In this document: positions 1 to 10,653 of the stretch, in pieces
Layout of the letters: the number at the start of each line of letters is the position of its first letter
How positions within the stretch are numbered: the first letter of the stretch is position 1
Origin: Takakia lepidozioides
Taxonomy: Eukaryota; Streptophyta; Takakiopsida; Takakiales; Takakiaceae
DNA length: 64,000 nt
NCBI GenBank assembly: GCA_030704615.1
Contig: CM060732.1
Span: 1,426,001-1,490,000 of the forward strand
Direction of reading: 5' to 3'
Translations under genes and position numbers: made by a program
Notes under the pieces: generated by a model
Databases searched by the model: none
What the model was told of the DNA's origin: nothing
The model's input: only the letters and a program-made list of their open reading frames with translations

Positions 1-2
1 AG

Positions 3-1189
3 GAGGCAGAGGAGTATGTCAAGACATGCACCACATGCCAACAAAACCGGAGCGAGTACAAAAAGCAAGCGGGGCTGTTACAACCCTTGCCGATTCCAGA
101 GGGGACTTGGGAAAGCGTCTCGATGGATTTCATGACTGCTATGCCGCTGTCAAAAGGATTCGATGCAATCATGGTGGTGGTGGATAGGTTCAGTAAAATG
201 GGCCATTTCATCCCCACCAAGGAGACGGCAACGGCGCAGGAGACAGGGCGACTTTACTTCGCCCACGTCTTAAAGCATCATGGAGTCCCGAAGGATATTG
301 TCTCGGACCGCGATCCAAAGTTTACGAGTAAATTTTGGAGGGCACTTTGGAAGAAGATGGGGACGAGGCTGAAGATGAGCACCGCCTTCCGACCTACGAC
401 CGACGGCCAAACAGAAAGAGTGAATTCCGTAGTGAAGCAGATCTTGCGGAATTACGTGTCGGCAGACCAAACAGACTGGGTGGAACACTTAGACGCGGCA
501 GAGTTCTGTTATAATAACACAGAACACTCCGCAACGGGAGTTTCCCCTTTCGTATTGGTCTATGGAAAAGCACCTCTGGTGCCGACAAGTTGGGCCGCCC
601 AGGACGTTGAGGAACCGGCAGTAGCGGCGGTACTGGAAGAACGCGAGCGTTTGTTGAAGCTCGCAAAGTACAACATTGCCAAAGCTAGGAAACGGTATGA
701 AAGGCAGGCGAATCGGAAGCGGAGGGAAGTGAAGTTTGAGGCAGGCACGGAGGTCTGGTTGAACATCAAGAATTTCCGACTACCTCCGGAAGTGAGTCCA
801 AAGTTCGTACCTCCGTATGCGGGACCCTTTCGCATCCGGAAGGTTATGAATGAGGATGTGTATGAATTGGAGCTGCCGGCAAACAGCAAGGTGCATCCAG
901 TATTCACGTCTCCCTTTTGAAGCCTTACTTCAAAGATGAAGCGCGTCCGAATCGGCATCAAGTGTTGCGTCCGCCACCTGTGCTGTTGGATCATGAAAAT
1001 GAACCTGAGTACGAGGTGGAGGCAGTACTTAAGTCGAGGAGGTTCAAGAACCGAGAAACGGAGTATCTCGTCAAATGGAAGGGCTATCATCATGTGGAGG
1101 CATCTTGGGTGCGTGCCTCAGAAATGGGAAACGCATCCGAGGCGGTTGCAGTTTTCGAAGGGCGACCTCAAAAGCGGAAGAAGCGTTGA
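3..1189 (+). pseudogene. Ty3/gypsy pol 3' end (integrase and chromodomain), frameshifted
   Basis: This is the C-terminal part of a chromovirus polyprotein; the reading frame is open from base 3, so the 5' part lies outside the window. It begins in the integrase zinc-binding region (the [10 protein letters not shown] end of an HHCC finger). The core follows with [15 protein letters not shown] and DGQTE, giving the D, D and E of a D,D35E integrase. A GPF/RIRKV segment and a chromodomain ([12 protein letters not shown]...[16 protein letters not shown]) end the protein. Compared with the copies at 10.7 kb and 61.8 kb, one base is missing near 905, so the frame stops at 920 and the chromodomain continues in another frame (917-1189). 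This copy can therefore not make a whole integrase. Domain identity is very clear; the frameshift is seen by direct comparison within the window. Confidence 0.93.
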
Positions 1190-2091
1190 TGGGGACATCA
1201 ACCTTGGAGCGTGGGGGAGGAAATGCATGCTTAGCCCGGCTTAGCTAGCTCAGGAATCCGATTGCAAAAACTTGTATTGTACAAAAATTTGTTATAAAGG
1301 AAATGGGTTCCAAATGTTGTGTGTCCTATTTTGTTTGGAATGGTGATGCATGGTGTGGTTGGCTAGTGTGTAGAATGCATGCTAGCTTACAAAAGTGGGA
1401 GAGGTAAATTGGGTTAATCGTGTGTTTGCGCAGTGCCGAAATCGGGTGACTCCCATCCAAGGGGCAAGGAAACTTGCGCCTTCTTTGGGAGTTCACGTGC
1501 TAGTGCGCACCTGGCGCGTGCGCGTACTATAACTGCGCTATCGAGGTGGTTGCCTTGTAGTGCGGGCTAACGCGGAAGCTACGTGCTTCCGTTCACGTAC
1601 TATAATCGTGTAGCCTTGGGACGAAGTCGTAGTGGCTTCGACGTGTTCCCGTACCTCAGGCCAGCATTCCAAGACGGACCCAATTGTAGTGATTGGGGCG
1701 CACGGTTGGTTCAAGGTTATCTTCCTAGTCAAAGGGGTTCGAGGTAAACCCTTGCGCAAAGTGATGCCAAAAGCGGCATCAGGAGCGATCGCAAGCAATG
1801 TTGTTGCAGTAAGGCGATTCGATCCTCGGGGAGGATCGTTCCTTGCCTTGAAGAAGGCCAAGAAGAGTGCACTGGGAGGAGCTGGAGAGGCTCCACCCCT
1901 GGCCGGGACTTGGAGGAAGTCGGCCGAACTAGCTAGTGGAGAGTAGAGTCAAGTGTGGGGTTTGGTTCTTTGCCATGGGACGCCATGGTACGGAAACAAA
2001 CTCCTTGATGTGGGACGCCACAACTTGGATGTTCGTTTCTACAAAATGGACAAGTCAATGAGGACATCGACTCCCTGTTGGTAGGGGTGTG
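1190..2091 (+). mobile_element. Non-coding 3' tail of Ty3/gypsy copy 1, ending in a polypurine tract
   Basis: About 900 bp lie between the pol stop and the 3' LTR. The same tail is found, inverted, at 9756-10653 and 60916-61820, so it belongs to the element. It holds no convincing gene. It contains short inverted repeats around the phrases for GCTACGTGCTTCCG and ACGTACTATAAT. The last bases before the LTR (GGTAGGGGTGTG, 2080-2091) are purine-rich and sit exactly where a plus-strand priming polypurine tract is expected. Confidence 0.8.
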
Positions 2092-2820
2092 TGTCGCGGC
2101 CATTTGCCTTGAGGGCAGGGGGTCGGGACACATGAGGGGCTGCCCCTGTGGTGGGGGCAGCGGCAGCGATAGGTATGGGGGGGCTGAAGCACCCTTGAGT
2201 GCCCAAGGCACTCAGGGAAGCGGAGGCGCTCACTAGGTGGAGCCTCGCACACCGGGTTGCGGTGGGGGTGGCTCCACAAGGGGTGGTGGTAGCTTAGCGG
2301 GACTTAGTGGGGGTGGCATAGGACTCACCATGGGGGCGGAGACCTCGTGGTGGGAGTCGTGGGGAGTCTTGGGACTCATCACGGTCCATAGGGGCCGTGG
2401 TGAGTGGGCCAAGACTCACCGCGACTCATCACCGGGAGTCGAGGGTTTCGTGGTGGTTCGCCATAAAATGGCATGGCTGGTTGTGAAACCCCCGCGGACA
2501 GCTACAGAAGTATATATAGGGAGTAGTAACCCCGAGAACGGTGCAAGCCCGTTGGTGACCAAAAACTAGTGAGTAAGCGAGCGAGCCGGAAAGCGACCAA
2601 AGAGTGGGGAGCTGTTTCGGACTGCCAACTACCAAAGGGAATTCCCGCTGGTTCCAAATCGGTGGAGGGTTCTTTGGGAGAACAAAGGGGGGACCGTTAT
2701 GCCCCGGTGAGCAGCCAAAGCTCCAAGTTGGCCCGGCGGCCAAGTTGGGAGTTAGGCGCGCGCATCAAAGCGAGTAACTATGACTTGAGGGGGGAGCTTA
2801 CCGAAGTGAGGTGCGCGACA
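2092..2820 (+). repeat. 3' LTR of Ty3/gypsy copy 1
   Basis: A 729-bp LTR begins TGTCGCGG and ends GCGCGACA, so it has the usual TG...CA ends inside a 7-bp inverted repeat. It matches, in opposite orientation, the LTRs at 9030-9755, 15256-15979 and 60193-60915. The interior contains GC-rich direct motifs (GTGGGGGC, GACTCATCAC) and a TATA box. The base after the LTR is the start of unrelated DNA (AGAATGG). The matching 5' LTR and target duplication are outside the window. Confidence 0.92.
2511..2518 (+). promoter_or_regulatory. TATA box of the LTR promoter
   Basis: TATATATA followed by GG lies about 300 bp before the end of the LTR. It is kept in the other LTR copies (inverted near 9331-9340, 15556-15563, 46700 and 60490). 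It is the likely start-site element for the element's RNA, with transcription beginning some 30 bp downstream. Start site not observed. Confidence 0.6.
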
Positions 2821-2969
2821 AGAATGGTGGGAATAACGTGCGAAATGTGGCATGTAGGCAAAAAACTCCAAGTTTAGTGTGTAGCCATACAAAAAAACGC
2901 AAAAAACTTGATGCAACGATTATAAATTGTTGAAGAAGTGCCGATACAGGCTTCATCTTACGGGCCTCG

Positions 2970-3920
2970 GATGGAAATTCGGCGCCGTTTTTCCATCCGG
3001 GGGATGATCTCAGTCGACCAAAGTGCCGGCCTCTCCCCCTGAAACGACTTCATCCAGCTGGCCTCTGATGGAAATTCGGCGTCGTTTTTCCATCCGGGGG
3101 ATATTCTCTGTCGGCCAGGTGTCGGCCTCCGATGGAAATTCGGCGCCGTTTTCCATCCGGGGGATATTCTCTGTCGAGCAGGTGTCGGCCTCCGATGGAA
3201 ATTCGGCGCCGTTTTTCCATCCGGAAGATGTGCTCTGTCGAGCAGGTGTCGGCCTCCGATGGAAATTCGGCGCCATTTTTCCATCCGGGGGATATTCTCT
3301 TTTGGCCAAGTGTCGGCCTCCGATGGAAATTCGGCGCCGTTTTTCCATCTGGGGGATGTTCTCTCTCGGCCAGGTGTTGGCCTCCAATGGAAATTCGGCG
3401 CCGTTTTTCCATCTGGGGGATGTTCTCTGTCGAGCAGGTGTCGGCCTCCGATGGAAATTTGGCGTTGTTTTTCCATCCGGGGGATGTTCTCTGTTGAGCA
3501 GGTGTCGGCCTCTGATGGAAATTCGGCGCCATTTTTCCATCCCGGGGATGTTCTCTGTCGAGCAGGTGTCGGCCTCTCCCCCCGAAACGACTTCATCCGG
3601 CCGGCCTCCGATGGAAATTCGGCGCCGTTTTTCCATCCAGGGGATGATATTAGTCGGCCAGGTGTCGGCCTCTCCCCCCGAGACAACTTCATCCAACGGG
3701 CCTCGGATGGAAATTCGGCGCCGTTTTTCCATCCGAGGGATATTCTCTGTCGGCCAGGTGTCGGCCACTCCCCCCGAAACGACTTCATCCAACGGGCCTC
3801 GGATGGAAATTCGGCGCCATTTTTCCATCCGGGTGATGTTCTCTATTGGCCAGGTGACCGACTCACCCTCGAGACGAAATCGTCCGACCGGCCTCGAATG
3901 CAAATTCGGCGCCGCTGTTG
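2970..3920 (+). repeat. Tandem array of 13 GGCGCC dyads, 64-bp and 96-bp units
   Basis: Thirteen near-palindromes with the core AAATTCGGCGCCGTTTTT, flanked by ATGG and CCAT, can each fold into a hairpin centred on GGCGCC. Centres are at 2983.5, 3080.5, 3144.5, 3207.5, 3271.5, 3335.5, 3399.5, 3463.5, 3527.5, 3623.5, 3719.5, 3815.5 and 3910.5. The basic unit is 63-64 bp (with TCTCTGTCGAGCAGGTGTCG between dyads). Five intervals are 95-97 bp because a further 32 bp (CCCCCGAAACGACTTCATCC and neighbours) is present. Long open frames cross the array on both strands, but they only reflect a stop-free repeat and are not genes. The array abuts the 5' side of the transposase gene, so terminal or subterminal repeats of the transposon are the best reading. 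Confidence 0.9.
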
Positions 3921-4331
3921 TATGTTGACTTTTGGCGGCGAGGTTCTGGCACTCAATCTTGTAATCAAACCCACTGGAATGCCACCTTTGTCAGTTCCCT
4001 CTGTCCATGGGGAAGGTGCTTGCACGCTCGCGCCCCCACGCTTCTTGTGAGACGCCGTAATGATTGGTTTGCGCAGCGCATCTGCACAGGTCATATACCT
4101 TCTGACTGCATACTGTTGGCAGTTATTGCGCAAAGGCCAGGGGCCGCATTCCGCAGACAAGGTTCATTAACTCTCTGACAGTGGATTTTCGGGAGAGTGG
4201 GCTCCCCGGATTCGTGAATAGGCTTCGTTGCTTGCAAAAATCGGCCCTGCATTCCTTCCCCTTGCTGCATCCCCCCTTCTCCCAGGGCGCTTGTCCGAAC
4301 GCCGTCCTGGCAGTCTTGTGTGCACAACTCC
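3921..4331 (+). other. Region between dyad array and transposase start
   Basis: This 411-bp stretch joins the dyad array to the first recognisable transposase codons. It would carry the promoter and 5' leader. I see no clear TATA box and no coding sequence. Confidence 0.4.
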
Positions 4332-7300
4332 ATGGCAGAAAACCCGAGCGCTATAGTGTACTGCCCTCCTCACGAGCATAGAGCTACATTTCCGTGCAGA
4401 GGGGAGATTTGTCGGGTGATGGAGAAATATCTTTGCGTTCGATACCACCTGAAACCGGGGTCGGAGGAGGAAAGGAAGGATTCAAACGGAGTTGTAAGTC
4501 GAAAGTATTGTTGTGCTCCACGATGATTTCGGCGACGGTAGGGAATGGCGAGTTCCACCATCGGACAACGTCATATACAGGGCTGTTGGGGACTTCATTT
4601 GCCCCCCAAATGCGTCTTCTATCCTGCCGCCTTCCACGAAACAATCCGCGAATCAGAGAGTGGGTACCTCAAAGAGAGAAGTCCGCAACGAAGTAAATCC
4701 AGAGCCGAACCCATCAATGAAGATGAGCGAGAACCGGGTTGTTCACAACCTGTCCGACTCCGACGAGATCATGGAAGTTCCGAGATCGTCCTGGAGATCA
4801 GGCAAGTCCTCAATGGACATCAGCGGACGAGGGAGTCATATTCCCAACACGAACACAACAGTTCGATCCATTCTTGAAATTCTGCGAGGGCTTCACATGG
4901 AGGGACACCGCTCAGAGCTGGTTGGGCTGGACTACAGCAAGTTCGCCATTAAATCCGTTACATGCCTTCCCGCAGACGTCGACGGTAATATGTTCTTTGA
5001 GTTCCCTCCTCGAACGGACTGTTGGAGGGCGTCCGGAATGTTGACAGATATGGATAGGAAACATGATGGCCATCCTTGGTGCGTCACCAAAACCACCAGC
5101 ATGAAGATGCTCGATGGTGTGCGGGTGCGCTACGTTGTTTGTGCGGGCGCGTTGCAGTGTTTCTCCCCAACTTGCTTCCACTTTAAATCCAGAGGTCACA
5201 GGAATGAGACGGATTGGATAGGCACAGCTCATCAACCATTTCGAGCTCAGGAGAAGGTTCCAAACTCCACATTTAAGTGTGCGCATTGCAAAGAACCACC
5301 ACATTGCATGTCTGTTTGTAATGCCAAACAGTTCTATGTGTTGCACCGTTTCCCTGACCTCACACGAGCTTGCATACAAGTTGGTTCCCATTGTCACAAA
5401 TTGGCGAGGGGGAACTCGCGGGAGGCTGCCCATGAGGCAGAGCAGCTCGTTCAGGAGGAGGTTAGGTTGAGACCTGATGCCAAACCCAAACAGATACAGC
5501 TGCAGGCCACCCATAAGATGGCATTGGCCAAAATTATGTCGGAAGATGGCTCTGACTGAGTTCCTCTCGATGAGAAGGAAATGGAGGCATTGTTGGAGTC
5601 GGTGTCCCACGTTTGTTCACCGAATGTCCGAAACCACATTGTCTCCTGCAAACAGAAATTGGGCGTGGCTCAGTGGGTGACAATGGCTGCACATGTCTAC
5701 GACACCCACTGCAGGATGCTAATGACAATTGCTATTTGTGAGATGAAAGGAGAGGACACACAATCGGAGATGCTTCTTTGGCAGGGAATAAACAAACAGA
5801 TGGCCAGGGCGGGATTGCCCCCTCCCAATTTCCGTGGTTTCATGGCGGACAACGCACAAGCAAATTGGGCTGCCATCCGAAGGGTGTACGGGGAAGACCC
5901 CAATGTTCCGATGGAAGACAAGGAGAGATCTTGTGGGTTCCATTTTCTGCAGAGCTTGTCGCAGTACACAACCCGGCTCGTGGCGCCAGATTTCAGAGAG
6001 GAGCACCGTTCCATGTGTCTTGCGTGGAAGCGTGCTCCCACCTTGGATGATGCAAAGACACAATTTGCATGTATACGGGCTTGGTGGACAACGTCAGGTG
6101 CTGTAAAGAAATCAGACGAGGGAGCAATGGTCAGTTGGCTAGCATGGTGGCATTATCGTTTCCTCCAGTTTGGCGACTATATGCGGGAGGTGAGTTGGAC
6201 GAATTCGCGTCACGTTGAATATTATGCTACTCATTCTTTGTAACTTGCTTGTAACCTCAACATGTACATGTGAAGGAAATGTGTCTGGACTCCGACACCG
6301 ACATGCCGACAACAAACATGGCCGAATCAGTACATTCTTCCTGGCGTGCCTCCTCTGCGGCGCATCTGGTGGACATCCTCACTGCCACAACGGAGGACAT
6401 TGTCAGGTTAATTATGCAACAATGCAGGTACAACGAGTTCTTGAAAGGGAAACAGTGGGGCTTGGGGCCGGACAGGTAGGAAATGCTGATGCGGACTGCC
6501 TCCAGATCTAAGAATCCTCGCAAGTGGGCGGCAGCCTTGCAAGAGGGCCTTCGGGACACGCCATTGCTTCGAAGAGGCCAACACTTGGAAGGAGATGTTC
6601 ACACCCGTCCAGTGAGACGAAGACTTGATGAGGCACTTGGCGGAGAAGAGGATTCATGGCGAGCTGACAAGAATATTTGCACGCTCCCTCGTGGTCCCGT
6701 GATGTTGCCCGAGGAGGTCTCGTCGAGCACCGCAAGTCCTGCACGTTCAAGATCGCCATCTCCTTTGAGCACAGGGCACGTGCCCGAGGAACATAACGAG
6801 CCATCTGTAGTAACGCAATACAACATACCCATGGTGGAGACAAGAGTGTCGGAGTCACAGTGGAGAATAGCAAGGACATTGCCGACATTTTGAGGGAAGT
6901 GCTGCGCCATCCGGGTGGATACGAGAGCACGCTGTGGTGAGATGATTCGGAGGAACCCACACGGTGCTGTACCTGTACCTTGTATCAGCGGCAGATTTTT
7001 GACTCCAACATTCTCTCACGCCACAACGCAGACGTTTTGGTTATGTAGGCACGACATAATGACCTGTGTATTTGGCAAGCCCAAGTACGGGATTCAGGGA
7101 ATGTTGGAGCCTCCGGGCGTCTGGCCTGTTGCACCGGGTTGCAACCTCTCTCAGAATGAGGTGGATGCTCTTTCTGCAGCAGAATTTCGAATGGTGCAAC
7201 GCACAGACGTCCCAGCCCACTCGTTTCCAGTTCCTCAGACCCAACCATTGCAGGCTGCTCCGTCCAGTAGAGACGGATTGGACAATTCTGCACATCCCAC

Positions 7301-7694
7301 AATGCGATTCGGAAGAGTGAAGAGACGACACCCTCCCAACAAGTTGAATGAGACTCGGATTGCCAATGCTCTTGGGATGGCTTGCACTATTCAGAGCTCC
7401 GTGGACGTACCCCCACCCGGCCTTGGGCGTGTTTATCGGATGGCAACGGCCGGCTCAGCTGTACGCGACGACGTATACACAATTACGATTGGAGTGGAGC
7501 CGACTTGCAATTGTACGGACTTCTCGTTGATGGAAGCAAAGAAGAGGTCAAAGTATTATCCGTGCAAGCATCTGTATTACATTTACCTGAAGAGGTTGAG
7601 GATGAACTTGACTATTGATGACTTTATTCATGCACCAGCGTTGAGCGTGAACGAGCTGCACAAACTCCTCCACCGGGATTCCAGAAATCATTGA
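4332..7694 (+). pseudogene. MULE-like transposase with WRKY/GCM1-like zinc region and SWIM finger, copy 1
   Basis: The ATG at 4332 (MAENPS) is chosen because the sister copy starts at the matching place (17332, MDSRVW). In order: an N-terminal KYLCVRYHLKPG block; a Cys/His-rich region (about 5040-5420) with WCVTKT, CxxC pairs and a final SHCHK, like the zinc ligands of WRKY-GCM1 fingers that accompany MULE transposases; a DDE-like core with FMADNAQANW and CGFHF; and a C-terminal SWIM finger CNC...CKH (about 7505-7570). An 86-bp intron (6190-6275) splits it. It is broken: a frameshift near 4500, TGA at 5557, TAG at 6477, TGA at 6891, and a deletion of about 74 codons near 5664 relative to copy 2. 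The family assignment rests on motif order and is fairly strong; the catalytic residues were not proved. Confidence 0.72.
6190..6275 (+). other. Intron in transposase copy 1
   Basis: The coding frame passes from CGG GAG into GTGAGT at 6190 and resumes after TGAAG at 6275 with GAA ATG TGT. Copy 2 has an intron of the same length at the same codon (19471-19556), with GTAACA and CAACAG at its ends. Conservation of place and length supports a real intron. Confidence 0.75.
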
Positions 7695-7960
7695 TGGGGA
7701 AAAGAGAATCCACCATATGGATATTTGCAATTGCATTTTTATGCATTAGACTTTGTTTTGCAGTGTAATGAATTGCACCCCAAAACTCCTGGAATGAGAC
7801 AGACAATATTAAAGTGATGTCTTTTAAACACTAGGGACTGTTGGATATCCATTGACGTCCAGTGGCAATTCAATGTCGAAACAGAATACAAAGATGGCGG
7901 CAGGAAAAATTTGCAAATCTTCCAGAAAACTGAGTTCCAACAGTTGCAGTTGAGGGGGCC
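7695..7960 (+). other. 3' flank of transposase copy 1
   Basis: This is a non-coding stretch between the transposase stop and the downstream dyads. Nothing recognisable except AT-rich runs suitable for polyadenylation. Confidence 0.35.
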
Positions 7961-7962
7961 AT

Positions 7963-8290
7963 TTCTGGAAAAAAGGCGCCGAATTTCCTTTTTTGGGCCG
8001 AAAATTGGCTAAGTCCCAACATTGTCTGGAGACGATGTCTGGAAAAATGGCGCCGAATTTCCAGTTACATGGCCCAGAACTGCCCAACATTTGTGCAATG
8101 CCCGACACCATGTACCGAAATTCGGCGCCACATTTCCAAATTTTGGGCTTACACTTCAATGAAGTTGGGACCTATAACCGCGAAATTCGGCACCATTTTT
8201 CGCCGGAGTCACCTATTACCGCGCAATACGTCACCGATTTTTCTGCTTGCGGAACCTATTACCGCGAAATTTGGCGCCATTTTTGCAGAT
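7963..8290. repeat. Five GGCGCC dyads downstream of transposase copy 1
   Basis: Centres at 7977.5, 8051.5, 8126.5, 8191.5 and 8275.5 give spacings of 74, 75, 65 and 84 bp. The first two read GGAAAAA(A/T)GGCGCCGAATTT, the reverse complement of the upstream units, and the third reads in the upstream direction. They look like the other terminus of the same transposon, less regular than the upstream array. Confidence 0.7.
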
Positions 8291-8310
8291 GTCGCTCGGA
8301 ATTTGCATGA

Positions 8311-8690
8311 GCGGAAAACGAAATATCATGAGCACGGCTCTAGAAACTACAATTTTTACTTCAAACAATGAATATTATATTGGTTTTTTTTTTGGGACAC
8401 ATCTCATTAAAATAATATTTTTAATGTTTTTTATTTCCAGAATTTGTACTTCTGCTCATGAAAACCGATTGTCTTACTACTCCGCTCATGCCGCTCATGC
8501 TCATGAAATAGCTAACCTCCCACTGTGCACGAGCAGATGCGCAAGCAGCCACGTCTCCCCAAGCGTTGCCACCGTCCACCACTTTCCGCTGTATGGGTGA
8601 TGAAGAGATTGCGACCCCTGACACGTTCGGACGGATGAAGTCGCCTAGAACGCGACGCGTGCCTGTTCAAGCCACCAGTAGAAGACGCTT
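8311..8690. other. AT-rich spacer between the two MULE-like copies
   Basis: This is a 380-bp stretch with T-rich runs and scattered GCTCATG repeats (8455-8505). It holds no gene. It probably contains the outer ends of the two neighbouring transposons, but I found no clear terminal inverted repeat. Confidence 0.35.
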
Positions 8691-8696
8691 TATCCG

Positions 8697-9029
8697 AATT
8701 GCGGCGCCGAAATACCGTTCCGTTCACCGGATGCTATTCCCGGAGCAGCCGGCATTGAATGCATTATCCGCACATCATGAAACCCAACCGCCATGAAATC
8801 AAACCGCCAATCGACATTCAACAGTCAGGTTGACACGTTTCATCAGCGGACGGATGAATTTTGGCGCCGAAATTCATCTTATGCAAGTGCTTTCATACAC
8901 AAACATATGAATTTCGGCGCCAAAAATTCATCGCTTCCCCAGTCCTCATCCGTCATGAGCACACCTGTCAGTCGGATATCGGATCCGGAATTAATTCCGG
9001 AACTGTGCAGAATGTTGCACTGGGGCATA
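8697..9029 (+). repeat. Left part of the copy 2 dyad array
   Basis: GGCGCC dyads are centred at 8705.5, 8865.5 and 8918.5, the later two with arms ATGAATTT/AAATTCAT. A degenerate dyad CCGGAATTAATTCCGG is centred at 8992.5. The series continues after the Ty3/gypsy insertion, at 16001.5. Removing the insertion and one target copy puts 8992.5 and 16001.5 about 55 bp apart, in step with the rest of the series. Confidence 0.8.
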
Positions 9030-9755
9030 TGTCGCGCACCTCACTTCGATAAGCTCCCCTTCAAGTCATAGTTACTCGCTTTGATGCGCGCGCCTGACTC
9101 CCAACTTTGGCCGCCGGGCCAACTTGGAGCTTCGGCTGCTCACCGGGACATAACGGTCCCCCTTCGCTCCCCCGAAAGACCCTCCACCTATTTGGGCCTA
9201 GTGGAATTCCCTTTGGTAGATGGCAATCCGGAACAGCTCCCCACTCTTTGGTCGCTTTCCGGCTCGCTCGCTTACTCACTAGTTTTTGGTCACCAACGGG
9301 CTTGCACCGTTCTCGGGGATACTACTCCCTATATATACTTCTGTAGCTGTCCGCGGGGGTTCCACAAACAGCCATGCCATTTTATGGTGAACCACCACGA
9401 AGACCCTCGATTCCCGGTGGTGAGTCGCGGTGAGTCTTGGCCCACTCACCGCGGCCCCAATGGACCGTGATGAGTCCCAAGACTCCCCACGACTCCCACC
9501 TTGAGGTCTCCACCCCATGGTGAGTCCTATGCCACCCCCACTAAGTCCCGCTAAGCTACCACCACCCCTTGTGGAGCCACCCCCACCGCAACCCGGTGTG
9601 CGGGTCTCCGCCTAGTGAGCGCCTCCGCCTCCTTGAGTGCCTTGGGCACTCAAGGGTGCTTCAGCCCCCGTATCTATCGCTTGCTACTGCCCCCACCACA
9701 GGGGCAGCCCCTTCTGTGTCCCGACCCCCTGCCCTCAAGGCAAAGGGCCGCGACA
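9030..9755 (-). repeat. 3' LTR of Ty3/gypsy copy 2
   Basis: It is 726 bp long, starting TGTCGCGC and ending GCGACA on the plus strand, with the inverted TATATATA box near 9331. It is nearly identical to 15256-15979. Confidence 0.92.
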
Positions 9756-10653
9756 CACACCCCTACCAACAGGGAGTCGATGTCCTCATCGACTTGTCCA
9801 TTTTGTAGAAACGAACATCCAAGTTGTGGCATCCCACATCAAGGAGTTTGTTTCATGGCGTCCCATGGCAAAGAACCAAACCCCACTTGACTCTACTCTC
9901 CACTAGCTAGTTTGGCCGACTTCCTCCAAGTCCCGGCCAAGGGTGGAGCCTCTCTAGCTCCTCCCAGTGCACTCTTCTTGGCCTACTTCAAGGCCAAGGA
10001 ACAATCCTCCCCGAGGATCGAATCGCCTTACTGCAACAACATTGCTTGCGATCGCTCATGATGCCGCTTTTGGCATCACCTTGAGCAAGGGTTCACCTGG
10101 AACCCTCTTTGACTAGGAAGATAACCTTGAATCAACCGTACACCCCAATCACTACAATTGGGTCCGCCTTGGAATGCTGGCCTGAGGTACGGGAACACGC
10201 CAAAGCCGCACTACGACTTCGTCCCGAGGCTACACGATTATAGTACGTGAACGGAAGCACGTAGCTTCCGCGTTAGCCCGCACTACAAGGCAACCCCCTC
10301 GGTAGCGCAGTTATAGTACGCGCACGCGCCAGGTGCGCACTAGCACGTGAACCCCCAAAGAAGGCGCAAGTTGCCTTGCCCCTTGGATGGGGGTCACTCG
10401 ATTTCGGCACTACGCAAACACACGATTAACCCAATTTACCTCTCCCACTTTTGTAAGCTAGCATGCATTCTACACACTAGCCAACCATACTATGCATCAC
10501 CATTCCAAACAAAATAGGACGCACAACATTTGGAAGCCATTTCATTTATAGCAAGTTTTGTACAAATACAAGTTTTTGCAATCGGATTCCTGAGCTAGCT
10601 AAGCCGGGCTAAGCATGCATTTCCTCCCCCACGCTCCAAGGTTGATGTCCCCA
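9756..10653 (-). mobile_element. Non-coding 3' tail of Ty3/gypsy copy 2
   Basis: It matches 1190-2091 and 60916-61820 in the other copies. The polypurine tract is its first 12 bases on this strand (read inverted, CACACCCCTACC). No gene seen. Confidence 0.8.

Larger units (their letters stand above)
2960..8310 (+). mobile_element. MuDR/MULE-like DNA transposon, copy 1
   Basis: The element is defined by a transposase-like pseudogene (4332-7694) lying between two blocks of GGCGCC dyads: a regular array upstream (2970-3913) and five looser dyads downstream (7965-8290). Some downstream dyads are in reverse orientation to the upstream ones, as expected of long terminal inverted repeats. I could not fix the outer ends or find the 9-bp target duplication typical of MULEs, so the limits are approximate. 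Confidence 0.6.

Noticed and set aside
560-1093. Frames opposite the integrase and pol genes
   Set aside because: They are antisense shadows of conserved coding sequence and appear in all three Ty3 copies.
2970-3920. CRISPR-like array
   Set aside because: The units are regularly spaced, but the spacers are near-identical to each other and the setting is a plant genome beside a transposase.
2958-4050. Long open frames on both strands across the dyad array (up to about 300 codons)
   Set aside because: They are read through a tandem repeat free of stops in several frames; the peptide is simply the repeat translated, with no domain.
9061-9906. Short frames inside the LTRs as genes
   Set aside because: The same frames recur in every LTR copy and overlap the promoter; no domain and no codon pattern.
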